A stretch of DNA of 64,000 nt, from contig CAZTJO010000002.1 of the NCBI GenBank assembly GCA_964614095.1, positions 62,001-126,000 of the forward strand, written 5' to 3'. Both the position numbers and the translations under genes were made by a program. This document shows positions 24,079-32,704 of this stretch, piece after piece; position 1 is the stretch's first letter; each line of letters begins with the position of its first letter. The DNA is from CAZWKX01 sp964614095. Its GTDB lineage: Bacteria > Actinomycetota > Acidimicrobiia > Spongiisociales > UBA11373. The notes beneath the pieces are model-generated. The model was given only the letters and a program-made list of their open reading frames with translations. It was not told the origin of the DNA and searched no databases.

Positions 24079-25170
24079 CTACTCGCCGGCGGGGGCCTCG
24101 GGGCGGGACATCCACTGCCGGCCCTGCAGCATCATCTCGGTGAAGCTCTCGCGGTCGTCGCCGAGGACCCAGCCGGACAACTCGTCGAATTCGCGGCGGA
24201 GAGCCTGGTAGAGGTCGGGGGTGAATGGATTGAGCCGCTGGATCATGTAGTAGAGCCCGGGGTCCTCTCCGATGACGGTACTGGCCGTCTCCACCTGGGC
24301 GTGGAACGTTGTGCTGCCCACCCGATCGAGGCTGGCGAAATCGGCGTTCCCGCCCATCAGCACCTTGGCAAAAAGCAGGTTGACCAGGTGGGAGAGCCCA
24401 AGAACGTAGAGGACCACCCGATCGTGCTCCTCGAGTGACAGCTCCACGATGGTGGCCGCGGTGTCGGAGAAGAGGTCTCTGACCCGGTGGGCGGCGGCGG
24501 TGTCGCCGCAATCGCAGACGCAAATAACCTGGTCCGCCAGTGTCCGGGTCTCCGGGCCGAACATGGGATGGATGCTCGTCACCGAGAGGCCGGCTTCTCC
24601 GGCGTCGGTTATGGCCGGGCGGAGGTGGTCCTTGAGGCTGGCGATGTCGAAGGCGGTGCCCTGGTAGCCGCAAGAAGCAAGAGAGCCGAGCACCAGGGGC
24701 ACAGTGTCCGGAGGGGTGGCGATGAGGGCCAGCGATGTTCCGGCCGTGGCATCTTCGAGGGAGGGGCCGGCGGGATCGGCAGGATCGCTGATCGAGACGT
24801 GGTGTCCCTGGTTGCGGAAGAAGTCGACGAACCAGCGCCCCATGCGGCCCGCCCCTCCGATGACGGCGATGCTCTCAGCCGAGCCCTGGTAAGTGGAGAA
24901 GGAGATGCGCTCCTGCTCGGCCCGGGCCGCAGAGATGAGCACCTGCATGAGCGACCGGACGGTGGTCGGGGAGAGGCCGAGCTCGACGGCGCTTTCGGCG
25001 GCCCGGTCGAGCACTGCTCGTTCCACCCCCCAGTCGCGCAGAGGCACGCCGGCCTCTCGCTTCTGGCGGCCGGCGGCGCGCGCCGCCTCGAGTCGCTCGG
25101 CGACCAATTGGAGTATCTGCTCGTCGATGCGTCGGATATGCTCGCGCAGCTCATCAAGCTCGTGTGCCAC
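24079..25170 (-). CDS. tyrA: Chorismate mutase / prephenate dehydrogenase fusion
   Basis: A 363-residue bifunctional T-protein for tyrosine synthesis. Residues 1-85 are an AroQ-type chorismate mutase (ELREHIRRIDEQILQLVAER, R and K residues in place), converting chorismate to prephenate. From about 97 an NAD-binding prephenate dehydrogenase begins (SIAVIGGAGRMGRWF) with the HPMFGPE motif and a helical C-terminal dimer domain. The start is a GTG at 25170. This fusion order is the enteric TyrA type. It stands alone, divergent from a lipoprotein gene. Confidence 0.88.
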   Translation of the reverse strand: MAHELDELREHIRRIDEQILQLVAERLEAARAAGRQKREAGVPLRDWGVERAVLDRAAESAVELGLSPTTVRSLMQVLISAARAEQERISFSTYQGSAESIAVIGGAGRMGRWFVDFFRNQGHHVSISDPADPAGPSLEDATAGTSLALIATPPDTVPLVLGSLASCGYQGTAFDIASLKDHLRPAITDAGEAGLSVTSIHPMFGPETRTLADQVICVCDCGDTAAAHRVRDLFSDTAATIVELSLEEHDRVVLYVLGLSHLVNLLFAKVLMGGNADFASLDRVGSTTFHAQVETASTVIGEDPGLYYMIQRLNPFTPDLYQALRREFDELSGWVLGDDRESFTEMMLQGRQWMSRPEAPAGE

Positions 25171-25291
25171 GGCCCCATGATGGCGTACTTCGCCATCGGT
25201 AGGATCGATCCGGGTCCGGATCCGGCTTGCTCGAGGTGTCGTCTCAGGGTGCTGCCGTCGTTTCGACTACACCCGTGTGCCGTTATTCGCG

Positions 25292-25297
25292 TACTCT
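25292..25297 (+). promoter_or_regulatory. -10 hexamer TACTCT of a leaderless promoter
   Basis: TACTCT ends exactly 6 nt before ATG 25304, which makes 25304 rather than 25277 the start of the lipoprotein gene. Confidence 0.5.
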
Positions 25298-25303
25298 GTG
25301 GCC

Positions 25304-26539
25304 ATGGGAAGGATGCTGAGAAGGATCTTCCCCGCTGTCGGGGCGGCCCTGGCGCTGGTTGCTGCCGCCTGCTCGGGCGAGGCTGCACCCACCACCGTGC
25401 CCACCACTACGACATCCACGACGACAACCACACTGGGTGACGTCATCACGCTGGAACAGAACGGGCCAGCCTTTGTCATCCAGGGGCAGCGAGGCGCCTA
25501 CGTCGAAGCGCTTCAGCACTACCTCGTCTGCGACGGATACGGCGAACCGGTGCCCGGAGAGGGAACCGTGAGCGTCGACGGCGTCTACGGCCCCATCACC
25601 GGCCGGGCCGTTGCCTACGTCCAGGCCTCGTTGCGCCGGGTGCCGTCGGGCAATCCCGACGAGGGCACCTTTGCCATGCTCGCCCGGGAGTGCAGCGAGG
25701 ACCGTGGGTTGGTGTTCACCGACAGGGACACGATGCAGCAGATCGCGGGCAATGTGGCCGATGAGGACGACGAGGTCTTTGCTCTCAGCGGCGTTGAGGG
25801 CCGGGTGTTTTCCATTGTGGTGTCCGAAGGCGAGGTCGAGGTCACGATCGAGAGGGAAGACGGCAACCAGGTGCGATATCTGGGCCCGGGTGGCAGCTGG
25901 GCAGGCCAGCTGCCCTCAGAGAGCAACTACAGCATCCGGGTATCGGCCACGGCGCCCACTTCATATCTCGTCGATGTCGAGGCGGCCCGTCCCCACGTCG
26001 TCAACGTCGATTTTGGTGACATGTACCTGGGCCCGGGCTCGGGTGGTATTGGGATCGCCGCTTTCGGCGATGACGCCGATGATGTCATCGCCCTGCTGAC
26101 CCAGCTGCTCGGCGAGCCCTCGGCCGACACCGACTGGCAGACCGGTGATGCCGGCGGTCTCACCTGCAGGGGCACAAACCGGCACCTCACCTGGCTGATC
26201 CAGGCCGCAGAATCGGGCTCGGAGAATCCTGCTCTCCTGACCATCGACTTCAGCGATGTGGCCGATGGAACACGGGTTTTGGCCCAATACACCTACGAGT
26301 CAGATGATCCCCGGGCGGTCGACATTGGGGCCATGGCACTTGCCACCGCCGAGGGGGTGACCATCGGCCGCAGCCGTGACGAGTTTGTGGCCATCTACGG
26401 GCAGCCCAGCTTTTTTGATGCCAACAGGGGTCTGACCTGGGGCGGCGGCATCGTGTTTGGCATCACCGCCATCGAAGAGGGCGAGAACCTCATCTACTAC
26501 GTGAGCGCCGGCTCGGACGGCTGTGACGATTTCTCCTGA
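25304..26539 (+). CDS. Lipoprotein with peptidoglycan-binding-like domain
   Basis: A 411-residue lipoprotein. The signal peptide (MGRMLRRIFPAVGAALALVA) is followed by the lipobox AAC, and a Thr-rich linker (about 30-50) follows. Residues about 60-140 (QRGAYVEALQHYLVCDGYGE, then VDGVYGPITGRAVAYVQ) resemble a PG_binding_1 three-helix domain with the G-x-Y-G-x-x-T core. The remaining C-terminal part (about 150-411) is beta-rich and unrecognised, with two cysteines (LTCRGTN, GCDDFS). An envelope location is likely; the function is unknown. Confidence 0.7.
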   Translation: MGRMLRRIFPAVGAALALVAAACSGEAAPTTVPTTTTSTTTTTLGDVITLEQNGPAFVIQGQRGAYVEALQHYLVCDGYGEPVPGEGTVSVDGVYGPITGRAVAYVQASLRRVPSGNPDEGTFAMLARECSEDRGLVFTDRDTMQQIAGNVADEDDEVFALSGVEGRVFSIVVSEGEVEVTIEREDGNQVRYLGPGGSWAGQLPSESNYSIRVSATAPTSYLVDVEAARPHVVNVDFGDMYLGPGSGGIGIAAFGDDADDVIALLTQLLGEPSADTDWQTGDAGGLTCRGTNRHLTWLIQAAESGSENPALLTIDFSDVADGTRVLAQYTYESDDPRAVDIGAMALATAEGVTIGRSRDEFVAIYGQPSFFDANRGLTWGGGIVFGITAIEEGENLIYYVSAGSDGCDDFS

Positions 26540-26610
26540 GCCGGCCCAGTGATCGATCGACCGCGAGATTCTTAGCTCGGCCCTCGCCGGTGCAGCCACC
26601 CGCCGGCGAA

Positions 26611-26616
26611 TATCCT
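26611..26616 (+). promoter_or_regulatory. -10 hexamer TATCCT of a leaderless promoter
   Basis: TATCCT ends 5 nt before the ATG at 26622, leaving essentially no untranslated leader. Confidence 0.45.
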
Positions 26617-26621
26617 CAACG

Positions 26622-28262
26622 ATGCTTCACCAACTCTGGTTGAATTGGGGTGACGACGTGTGGGGGACTATGCGTTGGCAGGAAGCTGGTTTCTGGCATC
26701 GCCGCTCTCTCGTGGCGCTCACGACGGGCGTTCCGGTGGCCGAGGGGATCATTCTCCTGCTCCTCGGCATCCCATCGGGGCTCAGCCTGGCGCCTCAGGT
26801 GACCGCGCTCGGCCCCTTCGGCACTTTTCACGATCTCCGCTGGCTATTTGTTTTTCACGACTCAATCGTCGGCTTTGTCGGGGGCTTGGCCTTGCTGGTG
26901 GCGTTGCGCTCTGCGCTGATCGCGCTGCTGGTGCGAGCGGCGTGGCCCTCCGGGCAGGAGCGGCCCAGCTTCATCATCACCCTGAGGCACTCGGCGGTGG
27001 TGACGGTTTTTGCCGTCGTTCTGTTGTCACCGTGGGTCACCCTTCTTTTTGGCGCTGCGGTGGTGCCGCTGTCGTGGGTGTTCTTTGCCGCGTTGCCTCC
27101 CGCCATCGCCACCATCCTGTTCATTCACCACGGTGGCATCGATGGCCAATGGTGGCGACGCCTGCCTCCGGCCCGGTCCGCCGCTTGGGCGGCACTCTCC
27201 TTTGTTGTCCTGAGCCTGGCCGCACTGGCGGTGGCGGGCCACAGTGACGGCTGGGAGCTGGTGGTGATCGCCGCCGTCGGCCTCTTCAACGCTTGGGTTT
27301 GGCATCACAGCGTGAAGACCATCGTGCTCGGCCTCCCGGCTCGGCGCCGGCGGGTGGTGCCGGTGACGGTGGTGGCCATCGTGACCCTGTTTGTGGTGGT
27401 CGTCGGGGGCACACGCCTCGGCTTTGCCGCTTTTGCCAGTGAGGATCCGGGCGGAGACGGCCGGCGGGTGTCACTCGAAGGCGATCATGCGGTGCTGCTG
27501 GTTGCCGGGTTTGCCAGCGGCTGTTGCGAGGAGGCGGCCGATCTGGAGGAGATGGCACCGGAATTGACCGTGGAGCAGTTCTCCTATGCCGGTCTCGATT
27601 ATGAAGGACGTCCCCGGCCTCACGCCGGGGTGTCGACCGATGCCGACATCGCCGATGTCGCAGTTCTCATGAACGCACAGGTGACGGTGCTGGCACACCG
27701 GCACGGAGGGCCGGTGGCGATCGTGGCCGAGAGCGAGGGGACTCTGGTGGCGATCGCCTTCCTCAATCGGTATCCCGACGCCGATGTGGATCGGCTCATG
27801 CTGCTGAGCCCGATAGTCGAGCCGGGCCGGGTCACCTACCCCGATGCGGGCGAGGAGGGCAGGGGCATGGTTACGGGCTATCAGCTGCGGGCCTTGGCCG
27901 CGCTCATCGATTCTCTGGCACCGATCGCACTGTCCGCCGACGGCCCCTTTGCCGATTCGCTGCGCCGCGACGCTGAGGAGCTGGCGCGCGCCCTCTATGA
28001 CTGGCCCGGTCTCGAGGAGGTGGTGATCCTGCCTCTCGCCGACGCGGTCACCAATCCCAGCGATCTCGAATACGGGAGCGTCGAGGTGATCGTGGTCCCC
28101 GGTTTCCACGGAGGCCTGCGCGGCAGAGAGGATGTGCAGGAGATGATCGGGACCTGGGTGCAAGGGGGAGACATCTCCAGCTCGGAGGTGTGGATGACGC
28201 TGGAGCGGATCATCACGGGGACGGCGTCGGCCTGGCAGGTCCCCGAGCTCGAGAGTTTCTAG
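26622..28262 (+). CDS. Membrane protein with C-terminal alpha/beta-hydrolase-like domain
   Basis: A 546-residue protein. The first half (about 30-270) has about seven hydrophobic segments. The second half looks like an alpha/beta hydrolase: a strand AVLLVAGFASGC, the nucleophile-elbow-like VAIVAESEGTLVAIAFL (A-x-S-x-G rather than G-x-S-x-G), MLLSPIV, and a late His in VVPGFHGGL. The hydrolase half would lie outside the membrane. Substrate and family are unknown. It sits between two lipoprotein genes and has its own promoter. Confidence 0.65.
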   Translation: MLHQLWLNWGDDVWGTMRWQEAGFWHRRSLVALTTGVPVAEGIILLLLGIPSGLSLAPQVTALGPFGTFHDLRWLFVFHDSIVGFVGGLALLVALRSALIALLVRAAWPSGQERPSFIITLRHSAVVTVFAVVLLSPWVTLLFGAAVVPLSWVFFAALPPAIATILFIHHGGIDGQWWRRLPPARSAAWAALSFVVLSLAALAVAGHSDGWELVVIAAVGLFNAWVWHHSVKTIVLGLPARRRRVVPVTVVAIVTLFVVVVGGTRLGFAAFASEDPGGDGRRVSLEGDHAVLLVAGFASGCCEEAADLEEMAPELTVEQFSYAGLDYEGRPRPHAGVSTDADIADVAVLMNAQVTVLAHRHGGPVAIVAESEGTLVAIAFLNRYPDADVDRLMLLSPIVEPGRVTYPDAGEEGRGMVTGYQLRALAALIDSLAPIALSADGPFADSLRRDAEELARALYDWPGLEEVVILPLADAVTNPSDLEYGSVEVIVVPGFHGGLRGREDVQEMIGTWVQGGDISSSEVWMTLERIITGTASAWQVPELESF

Positions 28263-28351
28263 TTCGACGCTGCGGCGGCATGCCGGGTTAGGCTGCGCGT
28301 GCACAAGAGGGAGGGAGCGCTAAGCGCAGGCTTCTGGTTCTGCTCCTTGCT

Positions 28352-28921
28352 GTGGTTCTGCTGGGCGTCGCCTGCGGCGACGACGATGCGGCAACCACTG
28401 AGGCACCGACCACAACGGTCCAGGCCACGACGATTGTTTCCACCACAGTGGTTGAGGAGACGACCACCACCATTTCGCCGGCACAGGTTGCCGTCATGAT
28501 GGCGCAGGCCCTCGTCGGCGACTACACGGGGGAGTGGTCCAACACCATGTACGGTTCCAGCGGATCGATTGAGGCCGAGGTCTTTGTCGATGCCGCAACT
28601 GCAACGGCGACGGTGAACGTCGATCTCGGCGGCTTCGTGCTCGGGATCGGCGATCCGCCGGCCGAGACGTTCACGTTTGAAATCGGGGGTGAGCCGCCGC
28701 TCACCGGCACGAGTGAGGTCGTAGGCGATTTCACGCTCGATGTGGCCATGGACGGCACGTTCGGGTTGACCGCCGATGCGATTCCTGACCCGTCGGGCCG
28801 TGTCACCGCTCTCACGATGACCGGGTCGATCGGCATGGACGGCAGCATCGAAGGCGACTACATGGTGAACTTCAGTGACGGCACCACAGCCGAGGGGACG
28901 GTTTCCGTAGCCAAAAGTTAG
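28352..28921 (+). CDS. Putative lipoprotein with damaged 5' end
   Basis: The first in-frame ATG/GTG/TTG is GTG 28352, leaving only MVLLGVAC before the lipobox Cys. Upstream in the same frame, without a start codon, lies KRRLLVLLLAVVLLGVAC, the obvious full signal peptide. A Shine-Dalgarno-like GAGGGAGG and a GTG at 28299 (behind a TAGGCT -10 at 28289) are in another frame, so one missing base between 28299 and 28322 would restore a normal gene. The mature part (about 150 residues) has a Thr-rich linker and a beta-rich domain with repeated TGxYTGEW-like and GTTAEG stretches. Function unknown. Confidence 0.55.
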   Translation: MVLLGVACGDDDAATTEAPTTTVQATTIVSTTVVEETTTTISPAQVAVMMAQALVGDYTGEWSNTMYGSSGSIEAEVFVDAATATATVNVDLGGFVLGIGDPPAETFTFEIGGEPPLTGTSEVVGDFTLDVAMDGTFGLTADAIPDPSGRVTALTMTGSIGMDGSIEGDYMVNFSDGTTAEGTVSVAKS

Positions 28922-29068
28922 GCGGCGCGTACATCCGCAACGGCATCCGCCACCTAGGACGCCGATTTGTGCACTTGAATCTCGTCGCCGGCTCCTCCGG
29001 CCTCCGACCGGGTGTTACGGCCGTTTGGCCCTCGCCGCCCGGCGCCGTTTCCGCTTGTATAGGTCCCT

Positions 29069-29959
29069 GTGCTGATACTCGACGGACTGCAGAAACGTTA
29101 TGGCGACGTTGTTGCTCTCGACGCCTGCTCGTTTGATGTTCGCCCGGGACAGATGGTGGGGTTTCTGGGCCCCAACGGTGCCGGCAAGACCACCGCCATG
29201 CGTTCGGTGTTTGGGCTTGTCGACCTCGACACCGGTGTCATCACTTGGAATGGAAAGCCGGTGGACAGAAGCACCTGGCTCGGCTTTGGGTACATGCCCG
29301 AGGAACGGGGCCTCTACCCCCGGATGAGGGTGCTGGACCAGGTGTGCTACTTCGGGCGGCTCCACGGCATGAATCGCTCGGATGCAACTGCTGCCGCCGG
29401 GAGGCTTCTTGCGGAATTCGGCCTCGAGGATCGTGCCCACGTCCGCCTGCAGGACCTCTCTCACGGCAATCAGCAGCGGGTGCAGCTGACCGTCGCTCTC
29501 GTGCACGGGCCTAGGGTGCTCGTGCTCGATGAGCCGTTCTCCGGGCTGGACCCGGTGGCCGCCGAGATGATGGCGGCGGTTCTCCGTGATCAAGCCGACA
29601 ACGGGGCGGCGGTGCTCTTCTCCAGCCACCAGCTCGACGTGGTGGAGCATCTCTGTGAGGACGTGGTCATCATCAACGAAGGCCGTGTCGTCCTGTCGGG
29701 CCGGGTCGACGCGCTACGAGCCGCGTCGCCGCACCGATACGTCGATGTGCTGCTCGACGGAGCAGGGACGGATTGGGCCGAAGGCGTGCGGGGAGCCGAG
29801 ATCGTGATGCGCAACGCCGACCGGGTGCGTCTGATGGTCGATCGGGACAGCGACCCGGCGGAGCTGGTGGCGCTGGCTCGGAAGGCCGGTGAGATCGTCG
29901 AGTTCGCCTTCCTCCCGCCGCGACTATCCGAGGTCTTCCGTGAGGCGGTGACACGATGA
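29069..29959 (+). CDS. ABC transporter ATP-binding protein (NatA-like)
   Basis: A 296-residue ATPase starting at a GTG. Walker A is GPNGAGKTT (about 35-43), the signature LSHGNQQRVQ, Walker B LVLDEPFSGLDP, and the H-loop SSHQ. The C-terminal extension after about 215 is typical of NatA/YhaQ exporters. A TATAGG at 29058-29063 lies 5 nt before the GTG, another nearly leaderless layout. It overlaps the next gene (ATGA) and forms a two-gene exporter. Sodium or drug export is the family's usual role; nothing here decides. Confidence 0.85.
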   Translation: MLILDGLQKRYGDVVALDACSFDVRPGQMVGFLGPNGAGKTTAMRSVFGLVDLDTGVITWNGKPVDRSTWLGFGYMPEERGLYPRMRVLDQVCYFGRLHGMNRSDATAAAGRLLAEFGLEDRAHVRLQDLSHGNQQRVQLTVALVHGPRVLVLDEPFSGLDPVAAEMMAAVLRDQADNGAAVLFSSHQLDVVEHLCEDVVIINEGRVVLSGRVDALRAASPHRYVDVLLDGAGTDWAEGVRGAEIVMRNADRVRLMVDRDSDPAELVALARKAGEIVEFAFLPPRLSEVFREAVTR

Positions 29960-30804
29960 AGCCGTGGCGCAGCGTGCTGCTGGTGATGGGCCGGGAGTTC
30001 CGGGCCCGAAAGAAGGGGTTCCTCATCGTGTCGCTCGTGCTCATGTTGCTTGCGGCGGGCGGCATGGTGATCGCGGATGCTGCAGCCGCAACGCAGGGCA
30101 GGGCGCGGATGTCAAGCTCCGAGGCCGACCAGCTGCTGGGGGCGCTGAGCGTCATCCTGCTCTTCCTGGCCATCGTCGTCACTGGGCAGGTGATCATGGA
30201 GGGCGTCGCCGAGGAGAAGCGCAGCCGTGTCGTCGAAGTTGTTCTCGGCACCATGCATCCCCGCCACCTTCTCACCGGGAAGGTGACGGCCATCGGTCTG
30301 CTGGGGTTCGCCGAGATCGTGCTCGCAGTGGGTTCGCTGCTCGTGACCGCCGAGATATTCGATGTCTTCGAGGTTCCGAAGGGGACCGCTCTGGGATTAG
30401 TCACCGTCGCAGTCTGGTTCCTGCTCGGTTTTTCGCTGTACTCGATGGTCTACGGAGCCGCCGGGTCGCTGGTGGCACCGCACGAGAACGTGGCCAATGC
30501 GGCATTCCCCATCAATATCGTCTTGCTGATCCCGTACTTCGTGACGCTCGCCTCGGCCGGGACGGGAGACACGGTGGCTTTGCGGGTCCTTTCACTGGTG
30601 CCTTTGACCGCACCCCTGAGTATGCCCACGCGTATGGTCCGCGGTTTTGCGGCTCCCTGGGAGGTGGCGGTCTCCATGGCGCTTGTGGTCGTCACCACCT
30701 ATGGTTTCATCCGGCTTGCCGGGCGGCTCTACGCCGGAGCCGTGATGCAGGGCGGCAAGGTGCGCTGGCGTCAGGCCTGGCGCAGCGCCGGCGACATGCG
30801 CTGA
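29956..30804 (+). CDS. ABC-2 type permease (NatB-like)
   Basis: A 282-residue membrane partner of the preceding ATPase, overlapping it by 4 bp. It has about six membrane spans. The hallmark cytoplasmic motif EEKRSRVVEVVLGTMHPRHL is followed by LLTGKVTAIG, as in NatB/YhaP proteins. It lacks the large extracytoplasmic loop that full-length NatB (about 400 residues) carries between spans 1 and 2, so it is a compact form. Confidence 0.82.
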   Translation: MKPWRSVLLVMGREFRARKKGFLIVSLVLMLLAAGGMVIADAAAATQGRARMSSSEADQLLGALSVILLFLAIVVTGQVIMEGVAEEKRSRVVEVVLGTMHPRHLLTGKVTAIGLLGFAEIVLAVGSLLVTAEIFDVFEVPKGTALGLVTVAVWFLLGFSLYSMVYGAAGSLVAPHENVANAAFPINIVLLIPYFVTLASAGTGDTVALRVLSLVPLTAPLSMPTRMVRGFAAPWEVAVSMALVVVTTYGFIRLAGRLYAGAVMQGGKVRWRQAWRSAGDMR

Positions 30805-30846
30805 GCTTGCCGCGTGGCCTGAACGCCGGCCGGCGCCGGTTTGAGC

Positions 30847-31029
30847 CTATGAGGTCTGCCCTTTCTGACGAACGGGAAACAGGAACCCGTGGCTGAGAGA
30901 GCTGACGTGACCATCATCCCACGCCACCTCGACGGTTTGGCCGTGCACGCTGAGCACCTTGCCCTGACGCGGCACCTGGCCGACCTTTTTGGTCAGTTCC
31001 CGGACCCGCATTCCCTTCTGCAGCTTCAT
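30847..31029 (-). CDS. Small SH3/KOW-like protein
   Basis: A 60-residue basic protein behind a very good ribosome site (GGAGGGAGAC). The sequence reads as a small beta-barrel: KGMRVRELTKKVGQ, GKVLSVHGQTVEVAWDDGHV, SLSHGFLFPV. It resembles DUF1918-type or KOW/SH3-like domains, which often bind nucleic acid. No partner is evident. It is divergent from a ribbon-helix-helix-like gene across a 180-bp region containing a strong hairpin. Confidence 0.65.
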   Translation of the reverse strand: MKLQKGMRVRELTKKVGQVPRQGKVLSVHGQTVEVAWDDGHVSSLSHGFLFPVRQKGQTS

Positions 31030-31121
31030 GTCTCCCTCCGTCCAACGCTAGAGGATGGCCTTCTGGCGTGCGGCCGGTACGCCGTGGGGGTGTCTGCCGT
31101 GGTTCGTTGATTGGCGGAAAC

Positions 31122-31156
31122 TGGGACTTCTCGCGCGCATCGCGCGGGAAATCCCA
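31122..31156. other. Strong GC-rich hairpin in a divergent intergenic region
   Basis: TGGGACTTCTCGCGCG-CAT-CGCGCGGGAAATCCCA folds into a 16-bp stem with one G-U wobble and one C-A mismatch and a 3-nt loop. It lies between two divergent small genes, about 93 bases from one start and 54 from the other. It could be an attenuator, a small RNA stem, or a protein-binding dyad. Confidence 0.5.
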
Positions 31157-31209
31157 CCCAGGGCGCGCAAGGCGTGGTTTGCTAGGGGTGCGCACACAGG
31201 GAGCGCAGG

Positions 31210-31458
31210 ATGACGGATCGAGCCATCGATTGGGGATCTCCCCGCCCGGCCGCCGAATGGATGGAGGCTCGGGAGAGGATCGTGGCGCGTGTGCCGGTGG
31301 AGGTGGTGCGAGCCCTTCGGGAACGGGCTCGTGTCGAAGGTGTCTCGCTGTCGGTGCTGGTGGGGCGGCTTCTCGCCGCGTCGGTCGATATGGCTTACGA
31401 AGATCGTATAGGCTCTCGAGAGCCCTGGCCGGCCGCAGCCGACGCTCTTTTCGACTGA
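31210..31458 (+). CDS. Ribbon-helix-helix-like small protein
   Basis: An 82-residue protein. Residues about 28-62 (VPVEVVRALRERARVEGVSL, then SVLVGRLLAASVD) fit a ribbon-helix-helix fold: a short strand with alternating residues followed by two helices. GCGCAGG precedes the ATG. Such proteins are often antitoxins or transcriptional repressors, but no toxin gene lies on either side. A DNA-binding role for the nearby hairpin is possible but unproven. Confidence 0.6.
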   Translation: MTDRAIDWGSPRPAAEWMEARERIVARVPVEVVRALRERARVEGVSLSVLVGRLLAASVDMAYEDRIGSREPWPAAADALFD

Positions 31459-31622
31459 CTGCGAGCCGGCATCGGCCGACAGAGAAGCGGTCTTGGCGCC
31501 GTTTGTTCTTCCGCAAACGATCCCTGAGCGCACGGTGGGCGGGCAGATTCGACGCGATGGGACAACGGGTAGACAGCCTCCCGCCACTCTGCCGCCGGAA
31601 TTGCCTCGGCGGGGGGAGACAA

Positions 31623-31829
31623 ATGACGGGAATAGGGGAGCTGCGCGATCTGATCTGTGCCGCCACCGAAGGAGCGGCAGGGGGCCTGGAGGCGCTGCGC
31701 GCCGTCGGATTGGCGATAGACCTCGACGACTTTGCCGTCGAAGTCAACTACGCCGACGGCGACCCCGGACAACCTGGAGAGGTGGGCGCCACCATCAGGC
31801 TCAGCTTCGGCGCCGCCGCCGGTTCCTGA
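31623..31829 (+). CDS. Small hypothetical protein
   Basis: A 68-residue product from an ATG directly preceded by GGGGGGAGAC, a very strong ribosome site. An N-terminal helical part (GIGELRDLICAATEGAAGGL) is followed by a beta-strand-like part (DDFAVEVNYADGD, GATIRLSFG). The longer open frame starting at 31068 is not credible upstream of this site. No family recognised. Confidence 0.55.
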   Translation: MTGIGELRDLICAATEGAAGGLEALRAVGLAIDLDDFAVEVNYADGDPGQPGEVGATIRLSFGAAAGS

Positions 31830-32022
31830 AGACCGGGCGGGCCGGTCCAGCTCGGCTGCCGCAGGAGTCGGCGGCCTCCCGGAGCACGATTCCGCCCCAA
31901 CCGCCGCCTTCACCGTTCGCCGCGACGTCGCCTAGATCCGGCCGGGTGGGGAGAGCGACGGAGCCGTGCCCAAGGAGAGGATGTGCTCTCCCGGTACTCC
32001 GGCGAAACATCCTTCTCACCGC

Positions 32023-32057
32023 TTGAGATGGGCATGAACAAGCTATAAACTTATAGC
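32023..32057 (+). promoter_or_regulatory. Promoter with TetR-type operator over the -10
   Basis: TTGAGA (32023-32028) and TAAACT (32046-32051) are separated by 17 nt, a good sigma-70 promoter for the TetR gene at 32068. The -10 is embedded in GCTATAA-AC-TTATAGC (32042-32057), a perfect 16-bp palindrome and the obvious autoregulatory operator. A further TTATA...TATAA half-site pair extends to 32065. Confidence 0.7.
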
Positions 32058-32067
32058 GATTATAAAT

Positions 32068-32691
32068 ATGGAGAACCTGCAGACAGAGGGCCTGCGCCAT
32101 CGCAAGAAGCAACGCACCAGAGAACTGATCCTGGCGGAGGCCAGGAGGCTTTTTGAGGCTCGAGGGCTCGACGGGACCACGATGGAGGACATAGCCGGGG
32201 CGGCCGAGGTCTCGGTGGGGACGCTGTACAACTACTTCGGATCGAAGAGCACCCTCCTGCTGGCTCTCTTCAACGAGTGGATGGCGTCGATGACGGCGAG
32301 CAGCGCCGGCGTCCTCGCCGATCCGGGTGATGACCCGGTGCAGGCGGTGAAGGCGCTGTTCGACGTCTACCTCGACTTCCTGCTCGACCTCGACCGCCGC
32401 TTGCTGCAGGACGTGTTCGTTGCCGGGATGTCCGGGCACAGCATCTCGGGCGAGCTGATGGCGATGGATGTCCGACTCATGGTAGAGCTTGGCGGCCTGC
32501 TGGCCGGGTTCCGCAAACGTGGCCTGGCCGGTTCCTCGGTGCCGCTGGAGGAGGCGACGATGCTTCTCTATTCAGTGCTCATCATGCAGCTATTCATGTT
32601 TGTGATGGTTGGGGCGATTCAGTCGGAGGACGTCCGGGCGGCAACGGCCCGGCAGGTCGAGGCCGCCTTCCACGGCATGGCAGAAAGATAG
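32068..32691 (+). CDS. TetR-family regulator of a LolD/FtsX-type ABC system
   Basis: A 207-residue repressor. The HTH region is KKQRTRELILAEARRLFEAR, then TTMEDIAGAAEVSVGTLYNY. The C-terminal domain is helical, with a hydrophobic stretch (TMLLYSVLIMQLFMFVMVGA) that may line a ligand pocket. It is followed after 13 bases by an ATPase gene and then by a large FtsX-like permease, so it likely controls them. Its own promoter carries a perfect palindrome. Confidence 0.87.
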   Translation: MENLQTEGLRHRKKQRTRELILAEARRLFEARGLDGTTMEDIAGAAEVSVGTLYNYFGSKSTLLLALFNEWMASMTASSAGVLADPGDDPVQAVKALFDVYLDFLLDLDRRLLQDVFVAGMSGHSISGELMAMDVRLMVELGGLLAGFRKRGLAGSSVPLEEATMLLYSVLIMQLFMFVMVGAIQSEDVRAATARQVEAAFHGMAER

Positions 32692-32704
32692 AAGTGAGGA
32701 GAAG

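Noticed and set aside
31210..31829. Toxin-antitoxin pair formed by the RHH-like protein and the 68-residue protein
   Set aside because: The second protein shows no toxin motif, the genes are 164 bases apart, and each has its own ribosome site.
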